This document shows, in pieces, positions 25,286-33,785 of a DNA stretch of 64,000 bases (its first letter is position 1; the number at the start of each line of letters is the position of its first letter). A model generated the notes under the pieces. The model saw nothing but the letters and a program-made list of their open reading frames with translations, was not told the DNA's origin and did not search any database. Both the position numbers and the translations under genes were made by a program. This DNA comes from Streptomyces sp. NRRL S-37. Its GTDB lineage: Bacteria; Actinomycetota; Actinomycetes; Streptomycetales; Streptomycetaceae. The stretch is from the NCBI RefSeq assembly GCF_000721605.1, contig NZ_JOIZ01000003.1, positions 62,001 to 126,000 on the forward strand, written 5' to 3'.

Positions 25286-25927
25286 ATGGCGCTGTACACG
25301 CTCCCGGAGCTCCCGTACGACTACGCGGCACTCGCCCCGGTCATCAGCCCCGAGATCATCGAGCTGCACCACGACAAGCACCACGCGGCCTATGTGAAGG
25401 GAGCCAACGACACCCTCGAGCAGCTCGCCGAGGCGCGGGAGAAGGAGACGTGGGGCTCCATCAACGGCCTGGAGAAGAACCTGGCCTTCCACCTCTCCGG
25501 ACACATCCTGCACTCCATCTACTGGCACAACATGACCGGTGACGGCGGCGGCGAGCCGCTGGAGAAGGACGGTGTGGGGGAGCTGGCGGACGCGATCGCC
25601 GAGTCCTTCGGCTCCTTCGACCGTTTCAAGGCGCAGCTGTCCAAGGCGTCGGCCACCACGCAGGGTTCGGGCTGGGGCGTCCTCGCCTACGAGCCGCTGA
25701 GCGGCCGGCTGATCGTCGAGCAGGTCTACGACCACCAGGGCAACGTCGGCCAGGGCTCCACCCCGATCCTGGTCTTCGACGCCTGGGAGCACGCCTTCTA
25801 CCTGCAGTACCGGAACCAGAAGGTCGACTTCATCGAGGCCATGTGGCAGGTGGTCAACTGGCAGGACGTGGCCCGGCGCTACACCGCGGCCAAGGAGCGC
25901 GGCGACAGCCTGCTGCTCGCCCCCTGA
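25286..25927 (+). CDS. sodF: Iron(-zinc) superoxide dismutase SodF
   Basis: The 213-residue enzyme begins [18 protein letters not shown] and carries the Fe/Mn-SOD ligands: His in ELHHDKHHA, His in [10 protein letters not shown], and Asp/His in FDAWEHAF. It removes cytoplasmic superoxide. ATG 25286 is chosen over an in-frame TTG six bases upstream because it gives the usual N-terminus and suits the GGAGG site. It is repressed by Nur with nickel (see the box upstream), when nickel-SOD takes over. Its 3' end has a stable hairpin, relevant to the s-SodF RNA known from S. coelicolor. Confidence 0.95.
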   Translation: MALYTLPELPYDYAALAPVISPEIIELHHDKHHAAYVKGANDTLEQLAEAREKETWGSINGLEKNLAFHLSGHILHSIYWHNMTGDGGGEPLEKDGVGELADAIAESFGSFDRFKAQLSKASATTQGSGWGVLAYEPLSGRLIVEQVYDHQGNVGQGSTPILVFDAWEHAFYLQYRNQKVDFIEAMWQVVNWQDVARRYTAAKERGDSLLLAP

Positions 25928-25931
25928 CCCA

Positions 25932-25970
25932 CGCCGGCGCCCCGCCACCGTGCTCACCCGTGCGCCGGCG
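25932..25970. terminator. Hairpin after sodF, overlapping the LacI gene end
   Basis: CGCCGGCGC (25932-25940) pairs perfectly with GCGCCGGCG (25962-25970) around a 21-base loop. It starts four bases after the sodF stop and covers the last codons of the convergent regulator gene. In S. coelicolor a stable 3'-UTR fragment of sodF acts on sodN mRNA; this hairpin would mark the 3' end of such an RNA here. Confidence 0.55.
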
Positions 25971-26982
25971 CCTCCTCGCGGGGAGGCGCCGTCGAGGCGC
26001 GTACGACGAGTTCGGTGGCGAGTTCGACGTGGTGCGACTCGGTCTTCTCGCCGTTGGCCAGCCGCAGGGCGGTGCGCAGGGCGGCGGCGCCCATCTCCCG
26101 GAGCGGCTGGCGCACGGTGGTCAGGGGCGGCGAGGACATCCGGGCCAGGCTCGTGTCGTCGAAGCCGACCACGCTCAGGTCCTCGGGAACGCGCAGGCCG
26201 CGGGCGCGCGCGGTCTCGACGATGCCGAGGGCGATCTCGTCGTTCCCCGCGAAGACCGCCGTGGGGGCCTCCTCGAGGTCCAGCAGCGCCGTGGCGCCGA
26301 GCAGGCCGGACTCGTACGTGAACTCCCCCGGCCGTACGTAGCCGTCCGGTACCCGCGCTCCCTCGGCCTCCAGGGCGGCGCGGTAGCCGTGCATGCGCGC
26401 CTGGTTGCAGACGGCCATGGCCGGTCCGCCGAGATAGGCGACGCGGCGGTGGCCCAGGGAGAGCAGGTGCCGGGTCGCGGCCAGACCGCCGGCGAAGTTG
26501 GTCGCCCCGACGCTGTGGACCCGGCTGTCCGGCAGGTGCAGGGGGTCCAGCACGACCAGCGGCAGCCCGGACCGGGCCAGCTCGTTCAGGTGAGCCGCGG
26601 TGTACACGCTGGTGACCGCGATGACGGCGCGGCGCCCGGCCGCCACCAGGTCCCGGGCCCAGTGCGGGGCGCCGGACACCTTGCCGACCACCACCGAGGC
26701 CCCCGACGCGGCGGCCGAGTCGATGATGCCCTCCAGGGTCTCCGCCACGTACGACTTGAGGCCGCCCTGGAACTGCACCTCGATGGTCGGGTTCTCGACG
26801 GTCTCGGTGTGGCGGAAGACGGGCGCCAGGTACTCGTGCTGACGCAGCAGCTCCTGCACCCGGACGCGGGTGTGCGGCGCCACGTCACCGCGTCCGTTGA
26901 CCACCTTGGACACGGTCGCGACGGAGACCCCGGCCGCTCGGGCGATGTCCGCCAACGTGGTGCGCCTGGCGTTCGGTCGCAT
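25954..26982 (-). CDS. bxlR: LacI-family regulator (BxlR-like)
   Basis: The 342-residue protein has a LacI helix-turn-helix and hinge (TLADIARAAGVSVATVSKVVNGRGDV, broken here by the usual turn) and a periplasmic-binding-like sensor domain ending VRQPLREMGAAALRTAL. It is divergent from a xylobiose-type ABC operon, the arrangement known as bxlR-bxlEFGA. Perfect and imperfect TTCGAAAC dyads in the gap are its probable operators. The inducer is probably xylobiose or a related pentose sugar. Confidence 0.85.
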   Translation of the reverse strand: MRPNARRTTLADIARAAGVSVATVSKVVNGRGDVAPHTRVRVQELLRQHEYLAPVFRHTETVENPTIEVQFQGGLKSYVAETLEGIIDSAAASGASVVVGKVSGAPHWARDLVAAGRRAVIAVTSVYTAAHLNELARSGLPLVVLDPLHLPDSRVHSVGATNFAGGLAATRHLLSLGHRRVAYLGGPAMAVCNQARMHGYRAALEAEGARVPDGYVRPGEFTYESGLLGATALLDLEEAPTAVFAGNDEIALGIVETARARGLRVPEDLSVVGFDDTSLARMSSPPLTTVRQPLREMGAAALRTALRLANGEKTESHHVELATELVVRASTAPPREEAPAHG

Positions 26983-27160
26983 CGGTTCCTCTCAGCCGTG
27001 GGTCCACCGGTGGGGCTGTCCGCCGGTCGGGCCGGCCACGCGGACGGAGCCGGTCAACCGTACCGGTGAGCCGGCACCGGACGCCGACGGCCCGGTGTGA
27101 CCTGCACCGACAGTGTGTCAGCCCCCGGCCATGACGTCACTCCCGCCTCCGACCGGCCTT

Positions 27161-27177
27161 TTCGAAACGGTTTCGAA
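27161..27177. promoter_or_regulatory. LacI-type operator 1 (perfect palindrome)
   Basis: TTCGAAACGGTTTCGAA is a perfect 8-1-8 palindrome, the classic form of a streptomycete LacI/CebR/BxlR-type operator. It lies about 90 bases upstream of the -35 element of the ABC operon. Confidence 0.75.
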
Positions 27178-27258
27178 CCTCGCCCGGATTCCCGGAGCAC
27201 TGCTCGGACGCCGATTCCACACGCGGATCTTCCCCACGGGAAAGCGAATTCACGCATC

Positions 27259-27288
27259 TTGACACGGCATCAGGTCGAAACCTAGCTT
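27259..27288 (+). promoter_or_regulatory. Promoter of the xylobiose-type operon
   Basis: Consensus TTGACA (27259-27264) and TAGCTT (27283-27288) are 18 bases apart. The spacer carries a half operator, TCGAAACC (27275-27282), so the repressor may also contact the promoter core. Confidence 0.72.
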
Positions 27289-27317
27289 GCACGAACAGAG
27301 CTGGAGGAAAGAAGTTT

Positions 27318-27330
27318 CGAAAACCTTTCA
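27318..27330. promoter_or_regulatory. LacI-type operator 2 (imperfect)
   Basis: CGAAAACCTTTCA is an imperfect version of the CGAAAC-GTTTCG dyad, placed about 30 bases downstream of the -10 element. Together with operator 1 it brackets the promoter. Confidence 0.5.
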
Positions 27331-27388
27331 CCATGACTCATCACCACGACTCACGAGAAGCCGACGGCTCTCGAGTGCGGAGAACATC

Positions 27389-28699
27389 ATGGCGCTCTCT
27401 CGACGTACCCTCCTCGGCCTGGCGGCCGCCGTCCCGGCCTCCGCGGCGCTGACCGCGTGCGGCGGCTCGTCAGGACCCGGCAAGGGCGGTGGTGCCACCT
27501 ACTGGTACCTGAACGGACAGCCGCAGGAAGGGGTCAGGGCCGGCGCCGTGGACGCGTTCAACAAGGCCCACCCCGACGAGCGGATCGACGACACGACCTA
27601 CGAGAACGACGCGTACAAGACGAAGATCAAGACCGCCATCGGTGCCGGGAAGGCGCCCACCGTCATCTGGGGCTGGGGCGGCGGGACGCTGCGCGCCTAC
27701 GCGGAGGCGGAGCAGGTCGAGGACCTCACCTCGTGGTTCGACGAGCATCCCGACATCAAGAAGGGGCTGTTCCCGTCCTCGTTCGGCGCGGCGACCGTCG
27801 ACGGCAGGATCTACGCGATGCCGTGCGAGACCGTGCAGCCGATCGTCCTCTACTACAACAGGAAGGTCTTCGACCGGGTCGGGGTGGAACCACCGGAGTC
27901 CTGGGACGACATCATGGCGCTGGTGCCCAGGTTCAACGCCAAGGGCATAGCGCCGTTCGCACTCGGCGGCCAGTCCCGGTGGACCAACATGATGTGGCTG
28001 GAGTTCCTGTTCGACCGCATCGGCGGTCCTGAGGTCTTCCAGGCCGCCGTCGAAGGCGAGAAGAACGCCTGGTCCCACCCGGACGCCATCAAGGCGCTGA
28101 CCGCACTGCAGGACCTGGTCGAGGCCGACGGGTTCATCAAGGGCTTCTCCTCGATCACCGCGGACTCCAACGCCGACCAGGCGCTGCTGTACACCGGCAG
28201 GGCCGCCATGATGCTGCACGGCACCTGGTCGTACGGCATCCAGCAGACCGACGGCGGGGACTTCGTCCCCAGCGGCTCGCTCGGCTACATGACCTTCCCG
28301 CCCGTCGAGGGCGGCAAGGGCGACCAGAGCGACACGGTCGGCAACCCCGCCCACTACCTGTCCATCTCCGCCAAGGCCAGTGCCGAACAGAAGAAGACCG
28401 CGAAGGAGTTCTTCGCCACCGGCGTCCTCCAGGACGAGGAGGTGAGGAAGTGGATCGGCACCGGGTCGGTCCCGATCCGGCTCGGTACGGAGAAACTGCT
28501 GGCCGCCTCCGAGAACGCCGACTTCCTCCAGTTCACCTACGACATCGCCAGCAAGGCCAAGGTGTTCGTCCAGTCCTGGGACCAGGCGCTCGGCCCGGCG
28601 GCCGCCGAGACACTGCTGGACAACATCGTCAAGCTGTTCCAGCTGTCGATCTCGCCGCAGCAGTTCGCGAGCAACCTCAACGCGGTCACCGGCGCATGA
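27389..28699 (+). CDS. bxlE: Sugar-binding lipoprotein of xylobiose-type ABC importer
   Basis: The 436-residue protein starts at ATG 27389 after GCGGAG, giving a signal peptide LSRRTLLGLAAAVPASAALTAC with a lipobox cysteine near residue 22. The rest is an SBP family 1 fold (YYNRKVFDRVGVEPPESWDD, MLHGTWSYG). The regulator, two permeases and GH3 gene around it are the set of the bxl system, which imports xylobiose. Its stop overlaps the next start (ATGA). Confidence 0.85.
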   Translation: MALSRRTLLGLAAAVPASAALTACGGSSGPGKGGGATYWYLNGQPQEGVRAGAVDAFNKAHPDERIDDTTYENDAYKTKIKTAIGAGKAPTVIWGWGGGTLRAYAEAEQVEDLTSWFDEHPDIKKGLFPSSFGAATVDGRIYAMPCETVQPIVLYYNRKVFDRVGVEPPESWDDIMALVPRFNAKGIAPFALGGQSRWTNMMWLEFLFDRIGGPEVFQAAVEGEKNAWSHPDAIKALTALQDLVEADGFIKGFSSITADSNADQALLYTGRAAMMLHGTWSYGIQQTDGGDFVPSGSLGYMTFPPVEGGKGDQSDTVGNPAHYLSISAKASAEQKKTAKEFFATGVLQDEEVRKWIGTGSVPIRLGTEKLLAASENADFLQFTYDIASKAKVFVQSWDQALGPAAAETLLDNIVKLFQLSISPQQFASNLNAVTGA

Positions 28700-29601
28700 G
28701 CGGCGCGCTCACCGGCCGTACGCGGCATCGCGAGCCGCGCGGTGTCCTGCCGTGGCTGGCGGCACCGGCACTGCTGTTCTTCGTCGGTTTCGCCGTGGTC
28801 CCGCTCATCGGCGTCTTCGCGCTGAGCTTCACCACCTGGGACGGCATCGGCGCCATCCGCCTGACGGGAACGACCAGTTGGCGCGAGGTGCTCACCGACC
28901 CCGGGCTGCCGCACGCCCTGTGGGTGACGTTCCTGGTGATGGTCGTGTCCTGGCTCGTGCAGACACCGCTGAGCATTCTGCTCGGCACCTTCCTGGCGGG
29001 CCGCCAGCGCTACCGCGCGGTGCTGGGCGTGGTGTACTTCGTCCCGCTGATGCTCAGCTCCGCGGCGATCGCGATCGCCTACAAGGCCCTGCTGGACCCC
29101 AACTTCGGGCTCGGCGCCGGACTGGATATCGGGGCGCTCAGCCAGGACTGGCTGGGCCGGCCCTGGCTCGCGTTCGGAGTCGTCGTCTTCGTCGTCTCCT
29201 GGCAGTTCGTCCCGTTCCACTCCCTGATCTACCAGGGCGGCGTCCAGCAGATCCCGAAGTCCCTCTACGAGGCGGCGCAGTTGGACGGAGCCGGACGGAT
29301 CCGGCAGTTCTTCGGCATCACGCTGCCGCAGCTGAAGTACACCATCATCACCTCGTCCACGCTGATGGTGGTCGGGTCGCTGACCTTCTTCGACCTCATC
29401 TTCGTCCTGACCGAGGGCGGCCCCGGCGACGCCACCCGGGTCCTCGCCCTGGACATGTACAAGCGGGGGTTCCAGGCCGGCCTGATGGGACCCGCCAGCG
29501 CCATCGCGGTCATCCTCGTCCTCGTGGGACTCGCCCTCGCCCTGCTGCTGCGCCGCCTCGGAGGCCGGGACGCCGGCGCGAGCCAACTCGAGGGGGCCTG
29601 A
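28696..29601 (+). CDS. bxlF: Sugar ABC permease, MalF-like
   Basis: The 301-residue protein has six transmembrane helices and the EAA loop YEAAQLDGAGRIRQFFGITLPQL that contacts the ATPase. No ATPase gene lies in the operon, as is usual in Streptomyces, where a shared MsiK-type ATPase serves many sugar importers. ATG 28696 overlaps the stop of the binding-protein gene. Confidence 0.88.
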   Translation: MSGALTGRTRHREPRGVLPWLAAPALLFFVGFAVVPLIGVFALSFTTWDGIGAIRLTGTTSWREVLTDPGLPHALWVTFLVMVVSWLVQTPLSILLGTFLAGRQRYRAVLGVVYFVPLMLSSAAIAIAYKALLDPNFGLGAGLDIGALSQDWLGRPWLAFGVVVFVVSWQFVPFHSLIYQGGVQQIPKSLYEAAQLDGAGRIRQFFGITLPQLKYTIITSSTLMVVGSLTFFDLIFVLTEGGPGDATRVLALDMYKRGFQAGLMGPASAIAVILVLVGLALALLLRRLGGRDAGASQLEGA

Positions 29602-29602
29602 C

Positions 29603-30499
29603 GTGACCACCACGCTCACCAGCACACGACGACCGCGGAAGACCACCCACCGGGAGGAACACCACTCCTCCCGCCCGTCGGCCCGCCGGCGCAACTGGGC
29701 CGGGGGCCTGGCCGGATGGCTCTGGCTGGCCGTCGTCGCCGTGCCCCTGTACTGGACCCTCATCACCAGCCTCAAGGAGCGGAGCCGCTACTACGCGAGC
29801 AACCCGCTGGTGCCGCCGGGCGACCCGACACTGGAGAACTACCGGCTGGTCGTCGAGTCCGACTTCCTGGGCTACTTCGTGAACAGCGTCGTGGTGACCG
29901 TCGGCGCCGTGGTGCCGGCGGTGGTGTTCTCCTTCATGGCGGCCTACGCGATCGTCCGCGGCTGGCGCATGCGGTTCCTGCGGGCCGTGAACGGGCTGTT
30001 CCTCATGGGCCTGGCCATCCCGCTGCAGGCCACGGTGATCCCGGTCTACCTGATCATCATCAAGCTGCGGCTCTACGACAGTCTGACGGCGCTGATCCTC
30101 CCGTCGATCGCCTTCGCCATCCCGCTGTCGGTGCTGGTGCTCGCCAACTTCATCCGCGACGTCCCCAAGGAGCTGTTCGACTCGATGCGGGTCGACGGCG
30201 CCACCGAATGGACGACGCTGTGGCGGCTCGCGGCACCGCTCACCCGGCCGGCCATCCTCACCGTGAGCGTCTTCAACGCCCTGACCATCTGGAACGGATT
30301 CCTGCTGCCGCTGGTCCTCACCCAGAGTCCGGACCGCCGGACCCTGCCGCTCGCCCTGTGGACCTTCCAGGGCGAGTACGGCGTCAACGTCCCCGCCGTG
30401 CTCGCCGCCGTCGTCCTGACCACCCTGCCCGTCCTGGTGCTGTACGCCTTCGGCCGCCGCCAGTTGCTGAGCGGTCTGACCGCGGGGTTCAGCCGTTGA
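29603..30499 (+). CDS. bxlG: Sugar ABC permease, MalG-like
   Basis: The 298-residue protein starts at GTG 29603, one base after the previous stop. After a basic cytoplasmic N-terminus (residues 1-35) it has six transmembrane helices and the EAA loop FDSMRVDGATEWTTLWRLAAP. It pairs with the preceding permease. Confidence 0.88.
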   Translation: MTTTLTSTRRPRKTTHREEHHSSRPSARRRNWAGGLAGWLWLAVVAVPLYWTLITSLKERSRYYASNPLVPPGDPTLENYRLVVESDFLGYFVNSVVVTVGAVVPAVVFSFMAAYAIVRGWRMRFLRAVNGLFLMGLAIPLQATVIPVYLIIIKLRLYDSLTALILPSIAFAIPLSVLVLANFIRDVPKELFDSMRVDGATEWTTLWRLAAPLTRPAILTVSVFNALTIWNGFLLPLVLTQSPDRRTLPLALWTFQGEYGVNVPAVLAAVVLTTLPVLVLYAFGRRQLLSGLTAGFSR

Positions 30500-30620
30500 C
30501 CCACGCCCACACGAGCGCGGACGCCCGAGGCGCCACGCGGTCCGCCTCGCCCGAAGTCCCCCTCGTCCGCCGGTCCGCCCGTCCTGCCCTGGTCCAGGGC
30601 CCGACGGGCATGGGAGGAAA

Positions 30621-32519
30621 GTGAACGCCGACGTGGCCGCAGAGAACACCTCCACGATCTCCCTCTGGAACGACCCCACCGCCTCCGTCGCCGCGAGGGT
30701 CGACGCGCTGGTCGGCGCGATGACCCTCCAGGAGAAGATCGCCCAGTTGTACGGGGTGTGGGTGGGCGCCTCCGACGACGGGGGTGAAGTGGCCCCGCAC
30801 CAGCACGACATGGAGGAGGCCGTCGACCTCGACGCGCTCCTGCCCGCCGGACTGGGCCAGCTCACCCGCCCCTTCGGCACCGTCCCGGTCGACCCCGCCC
30901 TGGGTGCCCTCTCCCTGGCCCGCACCCAGGCCCGGATCGCCGCCACGAACCGGTTCGGCATCCCCGCGGTCGCGCACGAGGAGTGCCTGGCCGGCTTCGC
31001 CGCCTGGGGCGCCACCGCCTATCCCGTCCCGCTGTCCTGGGGCGCCACCTTCGACCCGGACGCGGTGCGCCGGATGGCCGCCGCCATCGGCCGCGACATG
31101 CGCTCCGTCGGCGTCCACCAGGGGCTCGCCCCCGTCCTGGACGTGGTCCGTGACGCCCGCTGGGGCCGGGTGGAGGAGACCATCGGCGAGGACCCGTACC
31201 TCGTCGGCACCGCGTCGCCGCCGACTGGGCGGGCGCCGCCGGCACCGCGCTCAAGGCGGGCATCGACGTCGAACTGCCCAACGTCAAGACGTACGGTGAG
31301 CCCCTGACCGAGGCCGTCGCCGACGGCCGGGTCCCGGAGCGGCTGGTCGACCGCGCCGTGCGCCGGGTGCTCACCCAGAAGGTGGCCCTCGGCCTGCTCG
31401 ACCCGGACTGGAACCCCGTACCGGCGGCGCTCGACGGGGCGGAGGCGGACGACCCGGAGGCCCTGCGCGGCCGGATCGACCTGGACCGGCCCGAGAACCG
31501 GGAGCTGGCCCGCGAGATCGCCGAGAAGGCGGTCGTCCTGCTCACCCACCCTGCGCGAGACACTCGCCGCCGAGTTCCCCGACGCGGAGATCACGACCGC
31601 CCGCGGCACCGGTGTCGACGACGGGGACCTCTCCGGCCTCGACGAGGCCGCGCGGGTGGCGCGCGGGGCCGACGTCGCCGTGGTGGTGCTCGGCGACCGC
31701 GCCGGACTCTTCGGGCGGGGCACCAGCGGCGAGGGCAGTGACGCCGGGACGCTGGCCCTGCCCGGCGCCCAGCAGCACCTGCTCGACACCCTGCTCGACC
31801 TCGGGACACCCGTGGTCACCGTGCTGCTCGCCGGACGGCCGTACGCCCTCGGCCGCGCCGTCGCCGAGTCCGCGGCGATCGTGCAGTCCTTCTTCCCGGG
31901 CGAGGAGGGCACGCACGCGATCGCCGGGGTGCTCAGCGGCCGGGTCACCCCCTCCGGACGGCTCCCGGTCGGCGTGCCGCGCGGCCCGGGATCCCAGCCG
32001 GCCACCTACCTCGGGGCGCGGCTCGCGCACGCCGGCACGGCGTCCAGCGTCGACCCGACCCCCGCGTTCGCCTTCGGACACGGCCTGTCCTACACGCGGT
32101 TCGACTGGACCGACCTGACTGTGCGGGCCCAAGAAGCCCCGACAGACGGAGAGTTCGCGTTCTCCTTCACCGTCCGCAACACGGGGGAGCGGTCCGGCAC
32201 CGAGGTCGTCCAGCTCTATCTGCGCGACCCGGTCGCCTCCGTCGTCCAGCCGGTGCAGCGCCTCGTCGGCTACACCCGGGTGGCACTGGAGCCGGGGGAG
32301 ACCCGGCGCCTGAGCGTCACCGTCCCGGCCGACGTCGCCTCCTTCACCGGCCGCGACGGCCGCCGGATCGTCGAACCCGGTGAACTGGAGGTGCGGGTGG
32401 CCGCCTCCAGCGCGGATCCCCGCCTGACGGCCAGGCTCGTGCTGACCGGGGCCGAGCGCCACGTGGACCACACACGACGCCTGCACGCCACGATCGTGGA
32501 GGAGCCGCCCACCCCCTGA
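30621..32519 (+). pseudogene. bxlA: GH3 beta-xylosidase gene broken by two internal deletions
   Basis: GTG 30621 behind GGAGGAAA opens a GH3 protein that reads well to GEDPYLVGT (near 31210). The reading then jumps to another frame at VAADWAGAAGTALKAGID, losing roughly 100 residues, including the segment with the catalytic aspartate. That frame reads to EIAEKAVVLLT (near 31543) and jumps back at TLRETLAAEFPDAE, losing about 45 more. The C-terminal GH3 and fibronectin III-like domains (FGHGLSYTRFDW onward) are intact. What remains totals 1899 bases against an expected 2300-2400. The enzyme cannot work as read; either it is a real pseudogene or the assembly dropped two segments. Intact, it would hydrolyse imported xylobiose. 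Confidence 0.82.
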
Positions 32520-32524
32520 ACCAG

Positions 32525-32549
32525 GGGTGCGCGGCGCCGCCGCGCACCC
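32525..32549. terminator. Strong bidirectional terminator hairpin
   Basis: GGGTGCGCGGC (32525-32535) pairs perfectly with GCCGCGCACCC (32539-32549) around a 3-base loop. It sits in the 46-base gap between the converging GH3 and FAH-family genes. Confidence 0.85.
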
Positions 32550-32565
32550 GGACCGCCGGGAGGTC

Positions 32566-33753
32566 TCACAACAGGCCGCGCCGGGCGAGGCTGCGCATCA
32601 GCGCCCCCACACCGAACGTCCACGGCGCGGCCTCCTCGCTGCGGACGACGGTGTTGACCAGGGCGCCGAGGCGCGGGCTGGAGATCCGTACGACGTCGCC
32701 GTACTCGTGGGTGAAGCCGGAGCCGGGCGCCTGCCGGTCCTCGGTCGGGGCGAACAGCGTCCCCGTGAACAGCACGAACCCGTCCGGGTACTGGTGGTGC
32801 GCGCCGTGCGTGGCGGCCACCAGGTCCAGTACGTCGCGGCTGATCTCGCGCAGCGAACTGCCGCCCCGCAGCACGTAGCCGTCCGGGCCGTCGACCCGCA
32901 GTGCGATGTCGAGCCCGCGTACGGCGTCGAGGCCGAAGTCCTCGTCGAGCACGCGGACGAACGGGCCGATCGCGCAGGAGGCGTTGTTGTCCTTCGCGCG
33001 GGACAGCAGCAGGGCGCTGCGCCCCTCGATGTCACGGAGGTTGACGTCGTTGCCGAGGGTCGCGCCGCGCACCCGGCCGCGCGAGTCCACGACGAGGACG
33101 GCCTCGGGCTCGGGGTTGTTCCACACGGAGGCGCCGAGCACGCCGATGTCGGCGCCGGTGCCGACCGCGGACAGGACGGGCGCCTTGGTGAACACCTCCG
33201 GGTCCGGCCCGATCCCGACCTCCAGGTACTGCGACCACAGCCCTTCGGCGAGCAGCAGTTCCTTGGCCCTGGCCGCTTCCGGGGATCCGGGACGGATGCC
33301 GTCGAGCCTGCCGCCCACCACCTGCCCGACGCGGGCCCGTACCCTCGCGGCCTGTGCCGGATCGCCGCCCGTGCGTTCCTCGATGACGCGTTCCAGCAGG
33401 CTCCGGGCGAAGGTGACGCCCGCGGCCTTGATCACCTGGAGGTCGACGGGGGCGAGCAGCCGCGGCACGTCGCGGCGGCCGGGCGGGGCCTGCAGCAGGT
33501 CGTCCAGACGCCAGGCGCGCCCGCCGTCGGCCGCGCGGACAATATCCGCCGCGTCGTCGCGTTCCATGAGGCCGGAGACGGTGGGCGCGTGAGCCGTCAG
33601 GTCGACGACGTGCTCGCCGCGGACCGCGGCCACACACGGTCCGCCCTCCTCCGGGTCGTGGACGCGGGCGACGAGGGCGGCCCGGCCGGCGTCCTCCGGC
33701 AGGACGGAACCGGCGGTGAGGACCGGGCGGGGGCGCACTGCTGCCGATTCCAC
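32566..33753 (-). CDS. Fumarylacetoacetate hydrolase-family protein
   Basis: The 395-residue protein starts at GTG 33753. Its C-terminal half (about residues 180-395) is an FAH domain with metal ligands in VGIGPDPEVF, NNPEPEAVLVVD and LGNDVNLRD and the catalytic KDNNASCAIGPF region. Bacterial relatives next to pentonate dehydratases dehydrate 2-keto-3-deoxypentonates to 2-oxoglutarate semialdehyde. The IlvD/Edd dehydratase gene lies 32 bases upstream in the same operon, which supports that role. The pathway end product is inferred. Confidence 0.83.
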   Translation of the reverse strand: MESAAVRPRPVLTAGSVLPEDAGRAALVARVHDPEEGGPCVAAVRGEHVVDLTAHAPTVSGLMERDDAADIVRAADGGRAWRLDDLLQAPPGRRDVPRLLAPVDLQVIKAAGVTFARSLLERVIEERTGGDPAQAARVRARVGQVVGGRLDGIRPGSPEAARAKELLLAEGLWSQYLEVGIGPDPEVFTKAPVLSAVGTGADIGVLGASVWNNPEPEAVLVVDSRGRVRGATLGNDVNLRDIEGRSALLLSRAKDNNASCAIGPFVRVLDEDFGLDAVRGLDIALRVDGPDGYVLRGGSSLREISRDVLDLVAATHGAHHQYPDGFVLFTGTLFAPTEDRQAPGSGFTHEYGDVVRISSPRLGALVNTVVRSEEAAPWTFGVGALMRSLARRGLL

Positions 33754-33785
33754 GATCGATGCTCTCCTGGATGCGAGGGGCGGGC

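Noticed and set aside
23231..25957. 908-codon minus-strand frame opposite the dehydrogenase, transporter and sodF genes
   Set aside because: The opposite strand carries recognisable enzymes with intact motifs. The antisense translation is Asp/Gly/Val-rich with no family resemblance.
27150..27340. CRISPR-like or insertion-sequence repeats in the AT-richer region before the xylobiose operon
   Set aside because: The repeats are operator dyads of a LacI-type regulator; there is no regular spacer structure or transposase.
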